Numbered from the stretch's first letter, positions 27,762 to 36,894 are shown. The stretch: DNA of 64,000 nucleotides from JAWXBM01 sp964470455 (GCA_964470455.1 CAYYCX010000006.1:1-64000); one strand, 5' to 3'. Translations and numbers: made by a program. Notes: a model not told the origin generated them from the sequence alone.

Positions 27762-28588
27762 GAAGCGACTACCTCATTGGCACTTTCCGCATTGTCATTG
27801 CTATTTTCATTCAGCGGATGTGACGACTGCAGACGTGGCCTGCCCAAGGCGATGGGGCTCTGCGGGTTCTGGCCGGGCCACCGAGCTGGCCGGAACAACA
27901 TGAACATGCCCAAAGCCCCGAACCAACAAAGGCTCAGGGTCCAAAGATCATGTGACAGGAAATGTGCGCCACGGGATTGCTGGCCCAAGGCGAATGTCCA
28001 GCCAACCAACAAACCTGGCAATAAAAACCAGGCAGGCTTTTTCACAAACGGCAGAGCAGCAAAATACATGGCCAGCAAGATGAAGCCGGCAGAAGCATGG
28101 CCGGAAGGGAAGCAATGCCCCATATCGGTTGCTGTGAATGAATATTGGAAATTTCTCAAATAGATTTGTTCCCCACCGTAGCGAGCCAGGTCCCACGGAC
28201 AGGGTACCGGGCTGAATTTCTTCGCTGAAGAAATCATGGCAGGTACCAAAGCCATAGTCGTGAGCAGGTAAGTCATGGGCGCCCGCCAGTGGCGCAAACC
28301 GGGCTTGAAGAAGCCCAGTACAATCAGGCTTAGTGCTATAAGCCCGATGCCAATGATCATCTGCTTGCCATAATGGTGAATGAGGTCATAACTGACCCAA
28401 TGACTGCGCCAGGCCCATTGCCCACCTTGCAAGGCAAACCATTGATCCGCCAACCACAGGTCCAGCAACGTTTGTTCGATACCAAATAACACCGTTCCGG
28501 ACAGCATAAGGGGCAGCCAAAAATGTCTTATCCAGAAGTAAGCTTCCGGCCGCCATTCAGTAAGGCGCGGGTAAACATTATTTATCAA
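27758..28588 (-). CDS. PAP2-superfamily membrane phosphatase
   Basis: 276 aa, TTG start. All three phosphatase motifs are visible: KKFSPVPCPWD (motif 1), CFPSGHASAGF (motif 2, catalytic His) and SRGAHFLSHDLW (motif 3). There are five to six membrane helices. Such enzymes remove phosphate from lipid A, undecaprenyl pyrophosphate or phosphatidylglycerol phosphate. Coupling to eptA suggests action on lipid A, perhaps swapping phosphate for phosphoethanolamine or recycling diacylglycerol; this is inference. It is the first gene of the two-gene operon. Confidence 0.9.
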   Translation of the reverse strand: MINNVYPRLTEWRPEAYFWIRHFWLPLMLSGTVLFGIEQTLLDLWLADQWFALQGGQWAWRSHWVSYDLIHHYGKQMIIGIGLIALSLIVLGFFKPGLRHWRAPMTYLLTTMALVPAMISSAKKFSPVPCPWDLARYGGEQIYLRNFQYSFTATDMGHCFPSGHASAGFILLAMYFAALPFVKKPAWFLLPGLLVGWTFALGQQSRGAHFLSHDLWTLSLCWFGALGMFMLFRPARWPGQNPQSPIALGRPRLQSSHPLNENSNDNAESANEVVAS

Positions 28589-28688
28589 GGGCTAATTCTC
28601 AGGAAAAGGCACACACACTTTAAACATTTGGCAGTTAAAGCCAGGTTAATTTTCAGATAAAACAATGGGTATAGCCACATCGAGTTTA

Positions 28689-28710
28689 GGCTCTTCAGGA
28701 AAATGCGTGG
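28689..28710 (+). repeat. Probable left inverted repeat of an ISL3-family element
   Basis: GGCTCTTCAGGAAAATGCGT matches the style of ISL3-family ends (GG-TCTTC...AAATGC) and lies about 130 bases before the transposase relic, where the left end should be. No right end is found nearby. Confidence 0.5.
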
Positions 28711-28836
28711 GTAATAAGTAGCCCGGTGTGACCGGAATCCGACCAAAAACTGTCTGAACAGGATGGAGTGCATCTTGCCCCCTGACTCTGTAATGATACG
28801 AGTAGGACAAGCACCAGACAGAGGAAGGACCACAGG

Positions 28837-29130
28837 ATACACCTCAAGACTATTCTGAATCGCGTTCAGAATTTCAAGTCTTTTGTTTACGGCCCGGTGC
28901 GCTGGGTGGAAGGCGCCGGCGAACCGCCGATTGAGGCGGAACTGCGCCCCCGGGCCAACGGCGGGCCATCTGCTCGGGCTGCGGACGGCAAATGCCCGGC
29001 TACGACATGCTGCCGGTGCGCCGTTTTGAATTCATCCCGATGCGGGGTATCAAGGTGTTCTTCGTCTAAGCTCCGCACCAGCTAAGCTGCCGGCGCTGCG
29101 GTATCCGGGTAGAGCGATTGCCCTGGGCAG
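28837..29130 (+). pseudogene. ISL3-family transposase, 5' relic with frameshift and stops
   Basis: Reading from 28837 (ATA in place of ATG) gives HLKTILNRVQNFKSFVYGPV, RWVEGAGEPPIEAELRPRANG, then after a one-base loss near 28961 continues AICSGCGRQMPGYDMLPVRR, FEFIPMRGIKVFFV. Two TAA stops follow where TAC and CAG-like codons are expected, then SCRRCGIRVERLPWA. The pair of CxxC zinc-ribbon motifs and the order are typical of ISL3 transposase N-termini. At least one frameshift and two stops make it inactive. The remaining three quarters of the gene are absent; acyl-CoA synthetase sequence follows. Confidence 0.75.
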
Positions 29131-29359
29131 CCCCCCCGACGAATCCTGAGGTGAAGCAGTCCATGCCTTCGTGATTCTTGTTCCCGGCGTTTCAATCAGC
29201 GAGGCTGAACTCAAGGTGTACTGCAAAGAGAGGCTGGCGAGCTACAAGAGCCCAAAGGGAATTCAGGTAGTGGAAGAGTTACCCAAAACCGGCATCGGCA
29301 AGGTGGCCCGGCGCCAGGTACGTGACCAGATCCTGGCCCTGATGGCTAATACGGGATGA
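29116..29359 (+). pseudogene. C-terminal relic of an AMP-forming acyl-CoA synthetase
   Basis: Frame reads IALGSPPDES, a TGA in place of the expected Trp codon, then GEAVHAFVILVPGVSISEAE, LKVYCKERLASYKSPKGIQV, VEELPKTGIGKVARRQVRD. This is the C-terminal lid domain of fatty acyl-CoA or related AMP-forming ligases, including the catalytic Lys of TGIGK. About 85% of the gene is missing and the Trp codon is a stop, so it is dead. It abuts the ISL3 relic on the left and the IS91-type element on the right. Confidence 0.75.
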
Positions 29360-29488
29360 GCCCAGGTGCCCCAGTCGCTTTTGCACACCTGCAGCCGAGT
29401 TCTCGCCCGGCACCTTTCGAACCCGACCAGTCCTTATTTTGTCTGGAGACGCGGCTCTGGCCCCTTAACCGGTATCCTAATCGATCGC
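29360..29488. other. Short non-coding spacer between relics and IS91-type element
   Basis: I see no gene and no recognisable repeat in these 129 bases; they are probably remnant sequence between mobile elements. Confidence 0.4.
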
Positions 29489-31270
29489 CGCGTATAAGAA
29501 GTTTTAAGCACCTTTCTCGGGAAATTTGAAAGTATCCGAGCCTTGATTTGCTGCCCGTCCGGAACCAGGCCGGCCCTTGCAAAGCCCTTCTGGACTCACT
29601 TTGAAAACGTTCGTTGGCTTTTCTCGTGCCAGTTTCGGCTATTTGCGTACCTTAGCCCGAGCGTAGCCCTGGACAAATATCCCCATCTCAGGCTCGTCCA
29701 TAACCCACAGATGCCGCACCGGGAGGGCCACGCGCGTCAAAGTCAGCCGGGCCGTCACGCTGCTGAACGTGGCTCAGGATCTGGCGGATCAGTGGCGGGT
29801 CCTCGATACAAGCAATGACGCGAAGTTCGCCGCCACATTGCGGACAGGCCTCAATGTCGATCTGAAACACCCGCTTGAGGCGTTGTGCCCAATTCATGGG
29901 TGCCAGCGGCTTGTCGGCGTCCACCTTACCTTTCGAACGCCGTGGCACGATCCTGTCCCGATTCTTGGCATTGGGAGCGAAAACCCCATGAAACCGCGTC
30001 AGGTTCAGTCGTGGCCTGGGCACCAAAGCAGCCAATCTTGCAATAAAATCCAAAGGTTCCAGCACCGCGTGCGTCGAGCCATCCCGGAACGGCTGTTTGT
30101 AGCGATACACCACTCGACCATGGTCATCGACCGACAAGCGTTTGGTCGCGATTGGGGGGCGCGTGATGTAGCGGCACAGCCGTTCCAGCTTGCTGCGTTG
30201 ATGCGCCTCGCAAACGGTGCCCGCGTGGAGGCTGAAGCCATACAGCCTGGCAAGCGGCGGAATGCCAGGCTCTTCTTCCAGCGGTGGCACGCTATGGAGC
30301 GTCAGCGCTTTGCGGCCTGCGTGCGGGCCGATGGCTATACGATAGTTGATGGAAGCTGCCTGGAGCTGGTTGAGGCTCGATCCGACTTCGAACTCCAGGT
30401 AAGGGTCAACCGGATCAGCGATCAACAGGCCACGCCGCTCCAGCAACCTGACGATGCGTCGGCTCAGGGTGTCGAGAAGTCGAGCGAGATCATCGTTGGT
30501 GGCCCGGCGGGCGCGGTGAAAGCGGGCCTTGCGGCCTCCAAACCGATACGCCCCATCCAGGAACAGCATGTGCAAGTGGGGGTTCAGATTGAGCGCCGAG
30601 CCGAAGCGCTGAATCAGGGTGACGGCGCCCGTCCTTGCACCCGAGGCCACGGTGAACCCAGCCCGTCTGATCAGAAACGTTGCAATGCCGCGCTGTACCA
30701 CGGCCAGCACTTCGGTCAGGGCTTTGAATTCTGCGGCCAGTAGAAAGCGCAGCGAAAACGGAAACGTAAGGACGAACTGACGCACCGGCACTTCGGGAAA
30801 CACGTGATCGACCAGGTGAGCAGCCGACTCCACCATGGGCCGTGCGCCGCAGCTGGGGCAAAAGCCTCTGCGTTTGCAGGAGTATGCAACCAGATGTTCA
30901 TGGCGACAGCCATCATACTTGACGCGCAAGAAGCCGTGCTCCAGCAGGCCGCACTTCAGATACTCTTCGAATTCCTGCCGGACGAACTGCGGCAGGTGAC
31001 CGCCCGACCCTTCGATCGCCTGCACAAAACGCGGGTAGTGCCGGGAAATGATGGAGTACAGGACAGTCCGTTCAGGCCGATGTCGTTGGTAGGTGGGTGA
31101 AGCGGCAAACTTGGACGCAAGTTGCATTGCTCATGACTGAAGTGATGGCTCCAATCATGCTTGGCTGTGTCGAGTGATTTGTCTGCCGCAGATTGTCCCA
31201 AAACTGCGTCAGAAATTGGCTTGCCTGCGCGCAATGGTTCTTACATATTCCTTCGATACCCACCACATCA
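29489..31270 (-). mobile_element. IS91-family insertion element (right end uncertain)
   Basis: The left end is set by the 55-base identity 29489-29543 = 16044-16098, starting CGCGTATAAG. The element contains one transposase gene. The right end is not fixed because the other copy is truncated inside the transposase; it lies between the transposase start (31127) and the end of the DUF808 gene (31298). A GGGGTCAGAGTG sequence near 31275 may belong to another repeat type. Confidence 0.7.
29688..31127 (-). CDS. IS91-family transposase (HUH/Y1 type, zinc-binding N-terminus)
   Basis: 479 aa. An N-terminal zinc-binding region (Cys/His cluster at about 58-95, ending CKRRGFCPSCGARPM) is followed by the HUH nuclease core (NPHLHMLFLDG at about 182) and the C-terminal TRFHGVFAPNAKNRDRIVP, typical of IS91 transposases; IDIEACPQCGGELRVIACIE is the second zinc ribbon. 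It moves single-stranded DNA by rolling-circle transposition. The frame is intact. A diverged partial copy is present at 16199-16415, so the family has been active in this genome. Confidence 0.93.
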   Translation of the reverse strand: MQLASKFAASPTYQRHRPERTVLYSIISRHYPRFVQAIEGSGGHLPQFVRQEFEEYLKCGLLEHGFLRVKYDGCRHEHLVAYSCKRRGFCPSCGARPMVESAAHLVDHVFPEVPVRQFVLTFPFSLRFLLAAEFKALTEVLAVVQRGIATFLIRRAGFTVASGARTGAVTLIQRFGSALNLNPHLHMLFLDGAYRFGGRKARFHRARRATNDDLARLLDTLSRRIVRLLERRGLLIADPVDPYLEFEVGSSLNQLQAASINYRIAIGPHAGRKALTLHSVPPLEEEPGIPPLARLYGFSLHAGTVCEAHQRSKLERLCRYITRPPIATKRLSVDDHGRVVYRYKQPFRDGSTHAVLEPLDFIARLAALVPRPRLNLTRFHGVFAPNAKNRDRIVPRRSKGKVDADKPLAPMNWAQRLKRVFQIDIEACPQCGGELRVIACIEDPPLIRQILSHVQQRDGPADFDARGPPGAASVGYGRA

Positions 31271-31297
31271 TCATGGCTGGGGTCAGAGTGCTAAACC

Positions 31298-32197
31298 TCA
31301 TTCCCTTAACTTTCTGGCCAGTTCTATCACCCCCACCAGGGCCGCGCCCAGCACAATGCCAATCAGCCCGGTGTAAAGCAGCGATGCAATCAGCGACCAG
31401 GGTTGACTGAGCGCCTGTTCCAGAGCGACTTGCCAGTGGTGCAATGGCGCGATGCCGTGCGCGACAATGCCACCGCCCACCAAGAACATGGCGGTGGTGC
31501 CGGCAATCGAGAGGAATTTCATCAGTTTCGGCGCCATCAGCAGGATGCCCCGCCCCAGGGCCTGGGCCAGGTTATTCTGGCGCTGGATCAGTGCCAGGCC
31601 AGCGTCGTCGAGTTTCACGATACCGGCCACCAGGCCGTACACACCAATGGTCATGATTACAGCGATGGCGGTAAGCACCCCAAAGCGCTGCAGCAGGCCT
31701 GCACCGGCGGCTGCACCCAGGGAAATGACGATAATTTCCGCGGAGAGAATAAAGTCGGTGCGGATGGCGCCCTTGATCTTGGTTTTTTCCAGCTGCATGA
31801 GGTCCACATCGGGGTCAGCCAGAGCCGCATGGACTGCGGCTTCGGCAGCCGCTTCATCCGCCGGGTGCAGGAATTTGTGGACCAGCTTTTCTGCGCCTTC
31901 AAAACACAGGAATGAGCCGCCGATTATCAGCAAGGGCGTGATGGCCCAGGGCATCAACGCACTGATGAGCAGCGCTGCGGGCACCAGGATCGCCTTGTTC
32001 AGCGCCGAACCCTTGGCTACCGCCCACACCACCGGCAATTCGCGGCTGGCGCTGACGCCCGCCACCTGCTGGGCGTTAAGCGCCAGGTCATCTCCCAGGA
32101 CACCGGCGGTTTTCTTGGCCGCCACCTTGGTCATCACCGAAACATCATCCAGGATCGTGGCGATGTCATCCAACAGGGCGAACAGGCTACTGGCCAT
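31298..32197 (-). CDS. DUF808 family membrane protein (YedI-like)
   Basis: 299 aa. The N-terminus MASSLFALLDDIATILDDVS and the block KKTAGVLGDDLALNAQQVAG are characteristic of DUF808. Membrane segments follow at about 70-95 (ILVPAALLISALMPWAITPL), 160-180, 185-205, 225-245 and 270-290. The function is not established in the family; a role as an inner membrane transporter has been guessed from topology. It stands alone, with 182 bases to the next gene. Confidence 0.88.
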   Translation of the reverse strand: MASSLFALLDDIATILDDVSVMTKVAAKKTAGVLGDDLALNAQQVAGVSASRELPVVWAVAKGSALNKAILVPAALLISALMPWAITPLLIIGGSFLCFEGAEKLVHKFLHPADEAAAEAAVHAALADPDVDLMQLEKTKIKGAIRTDFILSAEIIVISLGAAAGAGLLQRFGVLTAIAVIMTIGVYGLVAGIVKLDDAGLALIQRQNNLAQALGRGILLMAPKLMKFLSIAGTTAMFLVGGGIVAHGIAPLHHWQVALEQALSQPWSLIASLLYTGLIGIVLGAALVGVIELARKLRE

Positions 32198-32379
32198 CAG
32201 TCATTTCTCCACAACAAGGCGCGTAGCATAGCGAACCTGGCGGGGCAGGCAACACTTACCCTGCCCTCAACTGCTACACCGCAGCTTATGACCGAAAGAA
32301 AATGCCTACCATGGGATTTTGCCTGGGTCGGGTGCCAGGGTTTCCCCTGGCACGCCTTCTCTTTATCTCAACCCCGGCC

Positions 32380-32817
32380 TCATGCGCTCCGGATGGGCAT
32401 CGTGTAGCACACCGCGGTGCCATCCAGCACGACGGTGCCGTCGGCCAGGCTTACCCAGGTTTTGAGCTCGGTTATGGGTTTGTCCTCGCGAACCTTGGTG
32501 ACTTCCACGTGGCCGGTAATCACGTCGCCCGGGCGAACCGGCGCCTTGAAGGACCAGTTGGTCTGCATGAATACCGTGCCGGGGCCCGGCAGGTCTTCTG
32601 CGGCTACGGCATTGAGGATCGCGGTGGTCACGCCTCCCTGCACCACGATGCTGCCGAAGGGCGTGGAAGCCGCAACCTCTTCATCATAATGCAGCGGGTT
32701 GCGGTCGCCGCTGATCTCGGTGAACAGCTCGATGTCACGAGCCTCTACCCGGCGGCTGCGCTCGGCGGCCTGCCCCACGCGCGGCATGCCGTTGGGCCAT
32801 ACGTTCTGGTCAGTCAC
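32380..32817 (-). CDS. MaoC-like (R)-specific enoyl-CoA hydratase, hot-dog fold
   Basis: 145 aa from the GTG at 32817, which has a GAGGAGAGAG ribosome site at the right distance. A longer frame reaches 32913, but its extra residues come from the 13-base tandem repeat. The hydratase signature is present: EISGDRNPLHYDEEVAASTP with the catalytic Asp and His, then FGSIVVQGGV. Such enzymes add water to trans-2-enoyl-CoA. It follows the flavoprotein operon after 116 bases, so it may act on a product of that set. Confidence 0.88.
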   Translation of the reverse strand: MTDQNVWPNGMPRVGQAAERSRRVEARDIELFTEISGDRNPLHYDEEVAASTPFGSIVVQGGVTTAILNAVAAEDLPGPGTVFMQTNWSFKAPVRPGDVITGHVEVTKVREDKPITELKTWVSLADGTVVLDGTAVCYTMPIRSA

Positions 32818-32845
32818 AGTTACTCTCTCCTCTTCGGTTATACCA

Positions 32846-32884
32846 TCTGGTTTTGCTTTCTGGTTTTGCTTTCTGGTTTTGCCT
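32846..32884. repeat. 13-bp tandem repeat, three copies
   Basis: TCTGGTTTTGCTT at 32846-32858, 32859-32871 and 32872-32884, the last with one change. It sits 29 bases upstream of the MaoC start. Copy-number change could alter spacing of upstream signals. Confidence 0.85.
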
Positions 32885-32933
32885 TTTCGTTCTGATTGCG
32901 CTGCATCAGCCAATGATCAACGGAAACCCGGGC

Positions 32934-34442
32934 TCAGCCGGCTGCAGAAAGCCGCGCAGCCCGGCCATTCGGGTGAGCCACTTTGGCGGCCACCAGGGGT
33001 CGCTCCAGTCCGGCCTCTGCTTGCGCGGCGTCTTCATGCCGGGCAATCAACTGCTCCAGGTTGGCCACCGCCAGCGGACGCAGGCGGGCGATCCGCTCCC
33101 GCAGGCGATTGAGCTGCTCAGCCGTCGCGTTGCCCGACGCGCCGCCCAGGGCTCCACCTGAAGTGAATCCGGCCAGCCGGTGTTGCCGCGACCAGGCGCG
33201 CATCACCGGATCGTTGGCCCAGGCTTCGCCATTCCGCAGTTCCGCCAGCACGGCCCTTGGCCAGGCAATCAGGTGTTCTTCATAGGGGATGGGCGCGCAC
33301 AGGCGGTTCTTGTGAGCATCGTCATTGAACGTCGCTTCGGCGTATGCAATGGCGGCTGCGCTGAAGCTGATACGGCCGTCGCGAACAAACTGGAGGGTGA
33401 TGCGTGAACCGTCGAATACCGGCTTGGTCGGCCCGAAGCTGATGCCCCGGGCGGTGCAGTCGACATACACGGTGTCGCCATGCACCAGCAGGCTGCCACG
33501 GTCAAAATCCAGGCCATTGGCATGGACTTTCAGCACGTGCCTGCCGCGCACCACGTTTTTCACCCGGCGCAGCCGCTCCAGCTCGCCATGGGATATCGTG
33601 GCCTGGTGAAACATGCGCGGACGCGTGCGGGGATCCACCCGCAGCAGCTCGCCCGAGTGCTCGAGACGGTCGTAGACATCCTTCAGGCTGGCGCCACAGG
33701 CAGCGGCCTCCAGTGAATTGGCCAGGCCTCGCACCATGCGCAGCATTCCCGCTTCTCCCGGTTGCACGGTTTCGCGGTTGATCAGCCAGGAATCGCGCGG
33801 TGCGATCCAGGTGAGGGAAGCGGCAGGCACGCCCTGCTCCAGCATCCACACCAGCACATCCATGCTGGTCTTGCCGCCGCCCATTACCACGTAGTTGCGG
33901 CCGGGGGCGAGGCACTTCGGCAATTCGCCCGGGGGTATGACATGCGCCCCCGCAGCCACGGCAAAACTTCTCCTGTGGGTCAGCGGCGTGGTGATGCGGT
34001 AGATGGTGGTGTCCACCAGTTTGCGGCGCACGCGGATTTCCTGTGTTTCGCCGTTGACCAGCGATGTCACCGCGTGCAGGCCCGAATCGCCGCCGCGGTA
34101 ATCATGCATCGGCAGGAACTGTACGCGCCCGGACGGCAGCAGCCGTTCATGCAGCAATTGTTCGAAATAGGCGCTGATCTCGGCGCCGCTGGCCTGCTGG
34201 AACAGGCCGGCGTTAGGCCCGCTGGTTTCGATTCTTTGGCTACCCAGCACGCGGGAACCGGCGCCATAGAAAGCGGAAGGCTGGTGCAGCTTGACGAACG
34301 GATAGGCATCGTTCCAATGGCCCCCAGGACGAAAGCGCCTGTCAACCAGGACGATGCTGGCATCAGAGTGCGTCAGCATCTCATCGGCAAAGATCAGCCC
34401 CGTCGCGCCGGCGCCAATCACCAGGTAATCGGTTTCAATCAT
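32934..34442 (-). CDS. FAD-dependent NAD(P)-binding oxidoreductase
   Basis: 502 aa. The N-terminal FAD Rossmann motif (YLVIGAGATGLIFADEML) is followed by VLVDRRFRPGGHWNDAYPFV and, near residue 185, a second nucleotide-binding loop NYVVMGGGKTSMDVLVWML. The arrangement is that of flavin monooxygenase or pyridine-nucleotide oxidoreductase relatives; the substrate is unknown. The ATG overlaps the stop of the small DUF4242-like gene (ATGA). It is the fourth member of a coupled set that starts with OsmC and contains a second, different flavoprotein. Confidence 0.8.
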   Translation of the reverse strand: MIETDYLVIGAGATGLIFADEMLTHSDASIVLVDRRFRPGGHWNDAYPFVKLHQPSAFYGAGSRVLGSQRIETSGPNAGLFQQASGAEISAYFEQLLHERLLPSGRVQFLPMHDYRGGDSGLHAVTSLVNGETQEIRVRRKLVDTTIYRITTPLTHRRSFAVAAGAHVIPPGELPKCLAPGRNYVVMGGGKTSMDVLVWMLEQGVPAASLTWIAPRDSWLINRETVQPGEAGMLRMVRGLANSLEAAACGASLKDVYDRLEHSGELLRVDPRTRPRMFHQATISHGELERLRRVKNVVRGRHVLKVHANGLDFDRGSLLVHGDTVYVDCTARGISFGPTKPVFDGSRITLQFVRDGRISFSAAAIAYAEATFNDDAHKNRLCAPIPYEEHLIAWPRAVLAELRNGEAWANDPVMRAWSRQHRLAGFTSGGALGGASGNATAEQLNRLRERIARLRPLAVANLEQLIARHEDAAQAEAGLERPLVAAKVAHPNGRAARLSAAG

Positions 34443-34774
34443 GACTCTCTCCAGTTCGTGTCCCGAATGTCTTTATCTTCGTCTTTGTCCTTGGCGGTCC
34501 ACACTTCGTCGTATTCAATCCGCGCCCCACGCAAGGCCATGCGCAGAGACTCGGCATCCGGCGCGCGGAAGTGGCACAGCAGTCGCCTGCCGTCCGCGGC
34601 CAGGTAGCTGCGCTGGCGAACGATGCCATGCAGCTGCAGGCAGGATTCCAGCGACTGGCTGTCCGGCAATTCCTGCCGCGAATCCTGCTGCTGCTCCTGG
34701 CGGGCCTCTCCTTCCGCAGCCAGGCGGCTCAGGACGAAGACATCCACCAGGGTTGCCGGGGTTTCGTGGCGCAT
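34439..34774 (-). CDS. Small DUF4242-like protein
   Basis: 111 aa. The core RLLCHFRAPDAESLRMALRG closely resembles the repeat in the two-domain protein at 36895-37428 (MLCHFRSPDSESIRIALRQ), a pattern I associate with DUF4242 (small ferredoxin-like proteins). The C-terminus is very charged (AKDKDEDKDIRDTN). It overlaps the following flavoprotein gene and lies two bases after the monooxygenase gene, so all are co-translated. Function unknown; close linkage with flavoproteins suggests a helper or metal-binding partner. Confidence 0.65.
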   Translation of the reverse strand: MRHETPATLVDVFVLSRLAAEGEARQEQQQDSRQELPDSQSLESCLQLHGIVRQRSYLAADGRRLLCHFRAPDAESLRMALRGARIEYDEVWTAKDKDEDKDIRDTNWRES

Positions 34775-34776
34775 GG

Positions 34777-36072
34777 TCAGCTCGCCGCCCGCAGGGAGTG
34801 GAACTTCGCGCCGGATGCACTGAGATAGCCGTGCAGGTGCTGCGCCAGGTCACGCACATCGTCTTCGGCGCCATGAATGAAAGTGGACTTGCGGCGGCGC
34901 AGGAAGGGCAACCCAAGCGCGTACAGGCCAGGCGCTTCCACCATGCCGCCATCGTGCATCAGGCCACCCCTGCGATCGAACACCGGCACGTCCAGCCAGT
35001 GGTAGTCGGGGTGCATGCCGGTGGCCCACACCACGGAGCGGACTTCACCGCTTGCGAGGTCCAGGCCGAGGCAGTTCTGCCGTGGCGTTTGCGTGGGTTC
35101 ATAGCGGACTGCCGGTTGCGTGGCGCTGCCGTATCCGCTGGCTTCGATCCACTGATCGATGCGATTCAGCAGCCGGTTCATCTTCAGGTCGGCCAGGTCA
35201 CAGACATGGCGCAGGCCTCCGGAAAACAGCGCGCGGCCATCACGTACACCGGCCAGCCGGCCGGCCAGGCGGACACCCTGAGCGGTCAGGGTGTTCAGGT
35301 CCAGCGTGCGATGCTGCGGCGTGCCGATCAGCTGCGGTGAAGGCACCCGCCGCGCCCGCACGAGGTCGTCCACCTGGTCGTAGCGCTCATCGAGCACGCC
35401 CACGGCGTCCATCCACCACTGGATGTCCTTGCCCCGATAGTGGCGCGGGAGGCGCACATGCTCACCTACAGCCAGCGTTACCGGGCGGCCGGTGCGGTGA
35501 ATCTCTTCAGCCAGTTGCAGGCCGGACGCGGATGCGCCCACCACCAGCACGCCACCCTCGGGCAACTGGTCCGGGTTGCGGTATCCCAGCGCAGGGACCT
35601 GTGTAATCGCTTGCGGTATGGCCGCTGCACAGGCCGGAATGCTTTGCCGGTTGTGGGCGCCGGAGGCCAGGACAACAGCACGGCACCACCAGTTGCCCCG
35701 GTCGGTTTCCACCCGGTAGCCGCCGCTCTCGGGGCGGACGGCGATTACCGTGGTATCCGTCAGCAGCGGCGCGCTGATGCGGGCCGCATAGCGGTCCAGG
35801 AACCGGATCAGTTCGGGCATGGTGGCGAAACCATCCGGATCAGTACCTTCATAGGCCTGGCCGGGCAGGCGCAACTGCCAGTTCGGGGTGAGCAACCGCA
35901 GCGAATCCCAGCGCTCATGGCGCCAGGAATTCGCTACCGAACCGCGTTCGATGACCACATGATCAACCGCCAGCTCCGCCAGGCGGTGACTCATGGCCAA
36001 GCCCGAGTGACCGGCGCCGATGACGATGACATCAACGGCGCCATTGGCGAATTTGGCGGCTGGCCGGATCAT
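34777..36072 (-). CDS. Flavin-containing monooxygenase-like protein
   Basis: 431 aa. FAD motif VDVIVIGAGHSGLAMSHRLA at residue 14, FMO-type WRHERWDSLRLLTPNWQLRL, and NADPH motif GGVLVVGASASGLQLAEEI near residue 178. VVWATGMHPDYHWLD is the C-terminal ATG motif. FMOs insert one oxygen atom into N-, S- or carbonyl-containing compounds using NADPH. The start overlaps the OsmC stop by four bases, which ties the two into one operon. Confidence 0.88.
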   Translation of the reverse strand: MIRPAAKFANGAVDVIVIGAGHSGLAMSHRLAELAVDHVVIERGSVANSWRHERWDSLRLLTPNWQLRLPGQAYEGTDPDGFATMPELIRFLDRYAARISAPLLTDTTVIAVRPESGGYRVETDRGNWWCRAVVLASGAHNRQSIPACAAAIPQAITQVPALGYRNPDQLPEGGVLVVGASASGLQLAEEIHRTGRPVTLAVGEHVRLPRHYRGKDIQWWMDAVGVLDERYDQVDDLVRARRVPSPQLIGTPQHRTLDLNTLTAQGVRLAGRLAGVRDGRALFSGGLRHVCDLADLKMNRLLNRIDQWIEASGYGSATQPAVRYEPTQTPRQNCLGLDLASGEVRSVVWATGMHPDYHWLDVPVFDRRGGLMHDGGMVEAPGLYALGLPFLRRRKSTFIHGAEDDVRDLAQHLHGYLSASGAKFHSLRAAS

Positions 36073-36638
36073 GATGCTTTCTTGACTTCAACCCACACGT
36101 CGGTCGGGTTGGTGACGATGTCAAACACCGCTGAACGCTTCTGTGATTGGGCAACCAGCGCTCGGATTTCGTCTTCGCCAGCATCGGCATCGATCTCGAA
36201 CTTCACGCGGATGCCGTCAAAGCCGTTGCGAACGTCACCGTCGATACCCAGGATGCCCGCCAGGTCCATGCCCGCTTCCAGGGTGGTTTTCACCGAACGC
36301 AGCTGGATGCCGCGATTCTGCGCGACAGTGGCAATGCCGGCGCCGAGGCAGCCTGACAGGCCCACCAGCACCATTTCCACCGGGGTTGCGCCCTTGTCAT
36401 CAGAGGCAAAAATCTCGGGGTGATCGGTGTCGTAGAAAAAGGCATTGCGATGGGACTGCTCCTCGCCCAGGCCGAAGAATTTCTCGACCTTGCTGCGGGT
36501 GTGCGTGCCGTTCATCCATTCGCTGCTGGCGCGCCATTTGAACTGCGCGGCTTCGGGTGCCGCGGTCAGCGCTTCGCGGGCGCCCAGCAGGGCTTCGATG
36601 TTGACTCCGTTGTTGCAGGTCATTGTCTGGTTTTCCAT
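36069..36638 (-). CDS. OsmC/Ohr family protein
   Basis: 189 aa, with a GGAGAGA ribosome site before the ATG. The OsmC core is clear: ATPVEMVLVGLSGCLGAGIA with the C-terminal redox Cys near residue 107, and RGIQLRSVKTTLEAGMDLAG. The paired upstream Cys of peroxide-reducing OsmC proteins is not obvious, so a peroxidase role is uncertain. Many such YhfA/OsmC-like proteins have unknown substrates. It heads the operon OsmC-FMO-DUF4242-FAD oxidoreductase, and the 256-base gap upstream should hold the promoter. Confidence 0.88.
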   Translation of the reverse strand: MENQTMTCNNGVNIEALLGAREALTAAPEAAQFKWRASSEWMNGTHTRSKVEKFFGLGEEQSHRNAFFYDTDHPEIFASDDKGATPVEMVLVGLSGCLGAGIATVAQNRGIQLRSVKTTLEAGMDLAGILGIDGDVRNGFDGIRVKFEIDADAGEDEIRALVAQSQKRSAVFDIVTNPTDVWVEVKKAS

Positions 36639-36670
36639 GTGTTTCTCTCCTGTGACTTGAAGGTTATGTG

Positions 36671-36704
36671 CTTCGGGTTGTGTGTTTCGGGTTGTGTGCT
36701 TTGG
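36671..36704. repeat. 14-bp tandem repeat in the OsmC leader
   Basis: CTTCGGGTTGTGTG at 36671-36684 is repeated with one change at 36685-36698 and partly a third time. It lies 33 bases before the OsmC start codon. Nothing else recognisable is seen in the 256-base gap to 36894. Confidence 0.6.
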
Positions 36705-36894
36705 CCGGTCTTGCCGGTGAACGACAATGTGCCGTCCTGGCGTTGAACCCAGCGTGGTAGAGAGCGTGGTTTTTTCAGTAAGTGGCGGGGGAAGTGGCAG
36801 GCTGCCGCGGTTTCAACGGCAGGGACAGAGGGCGAAAGTTCGCCCGAATCAGGCAATAATCATCAATATAATCAGTTAGTTGTTGAATCAGGGA

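Noticed and set aside
28897..29085. A short plus-strand frame as an independent gene
   Set aside because: It is part of the frameshifted ISL3 transposase relic.
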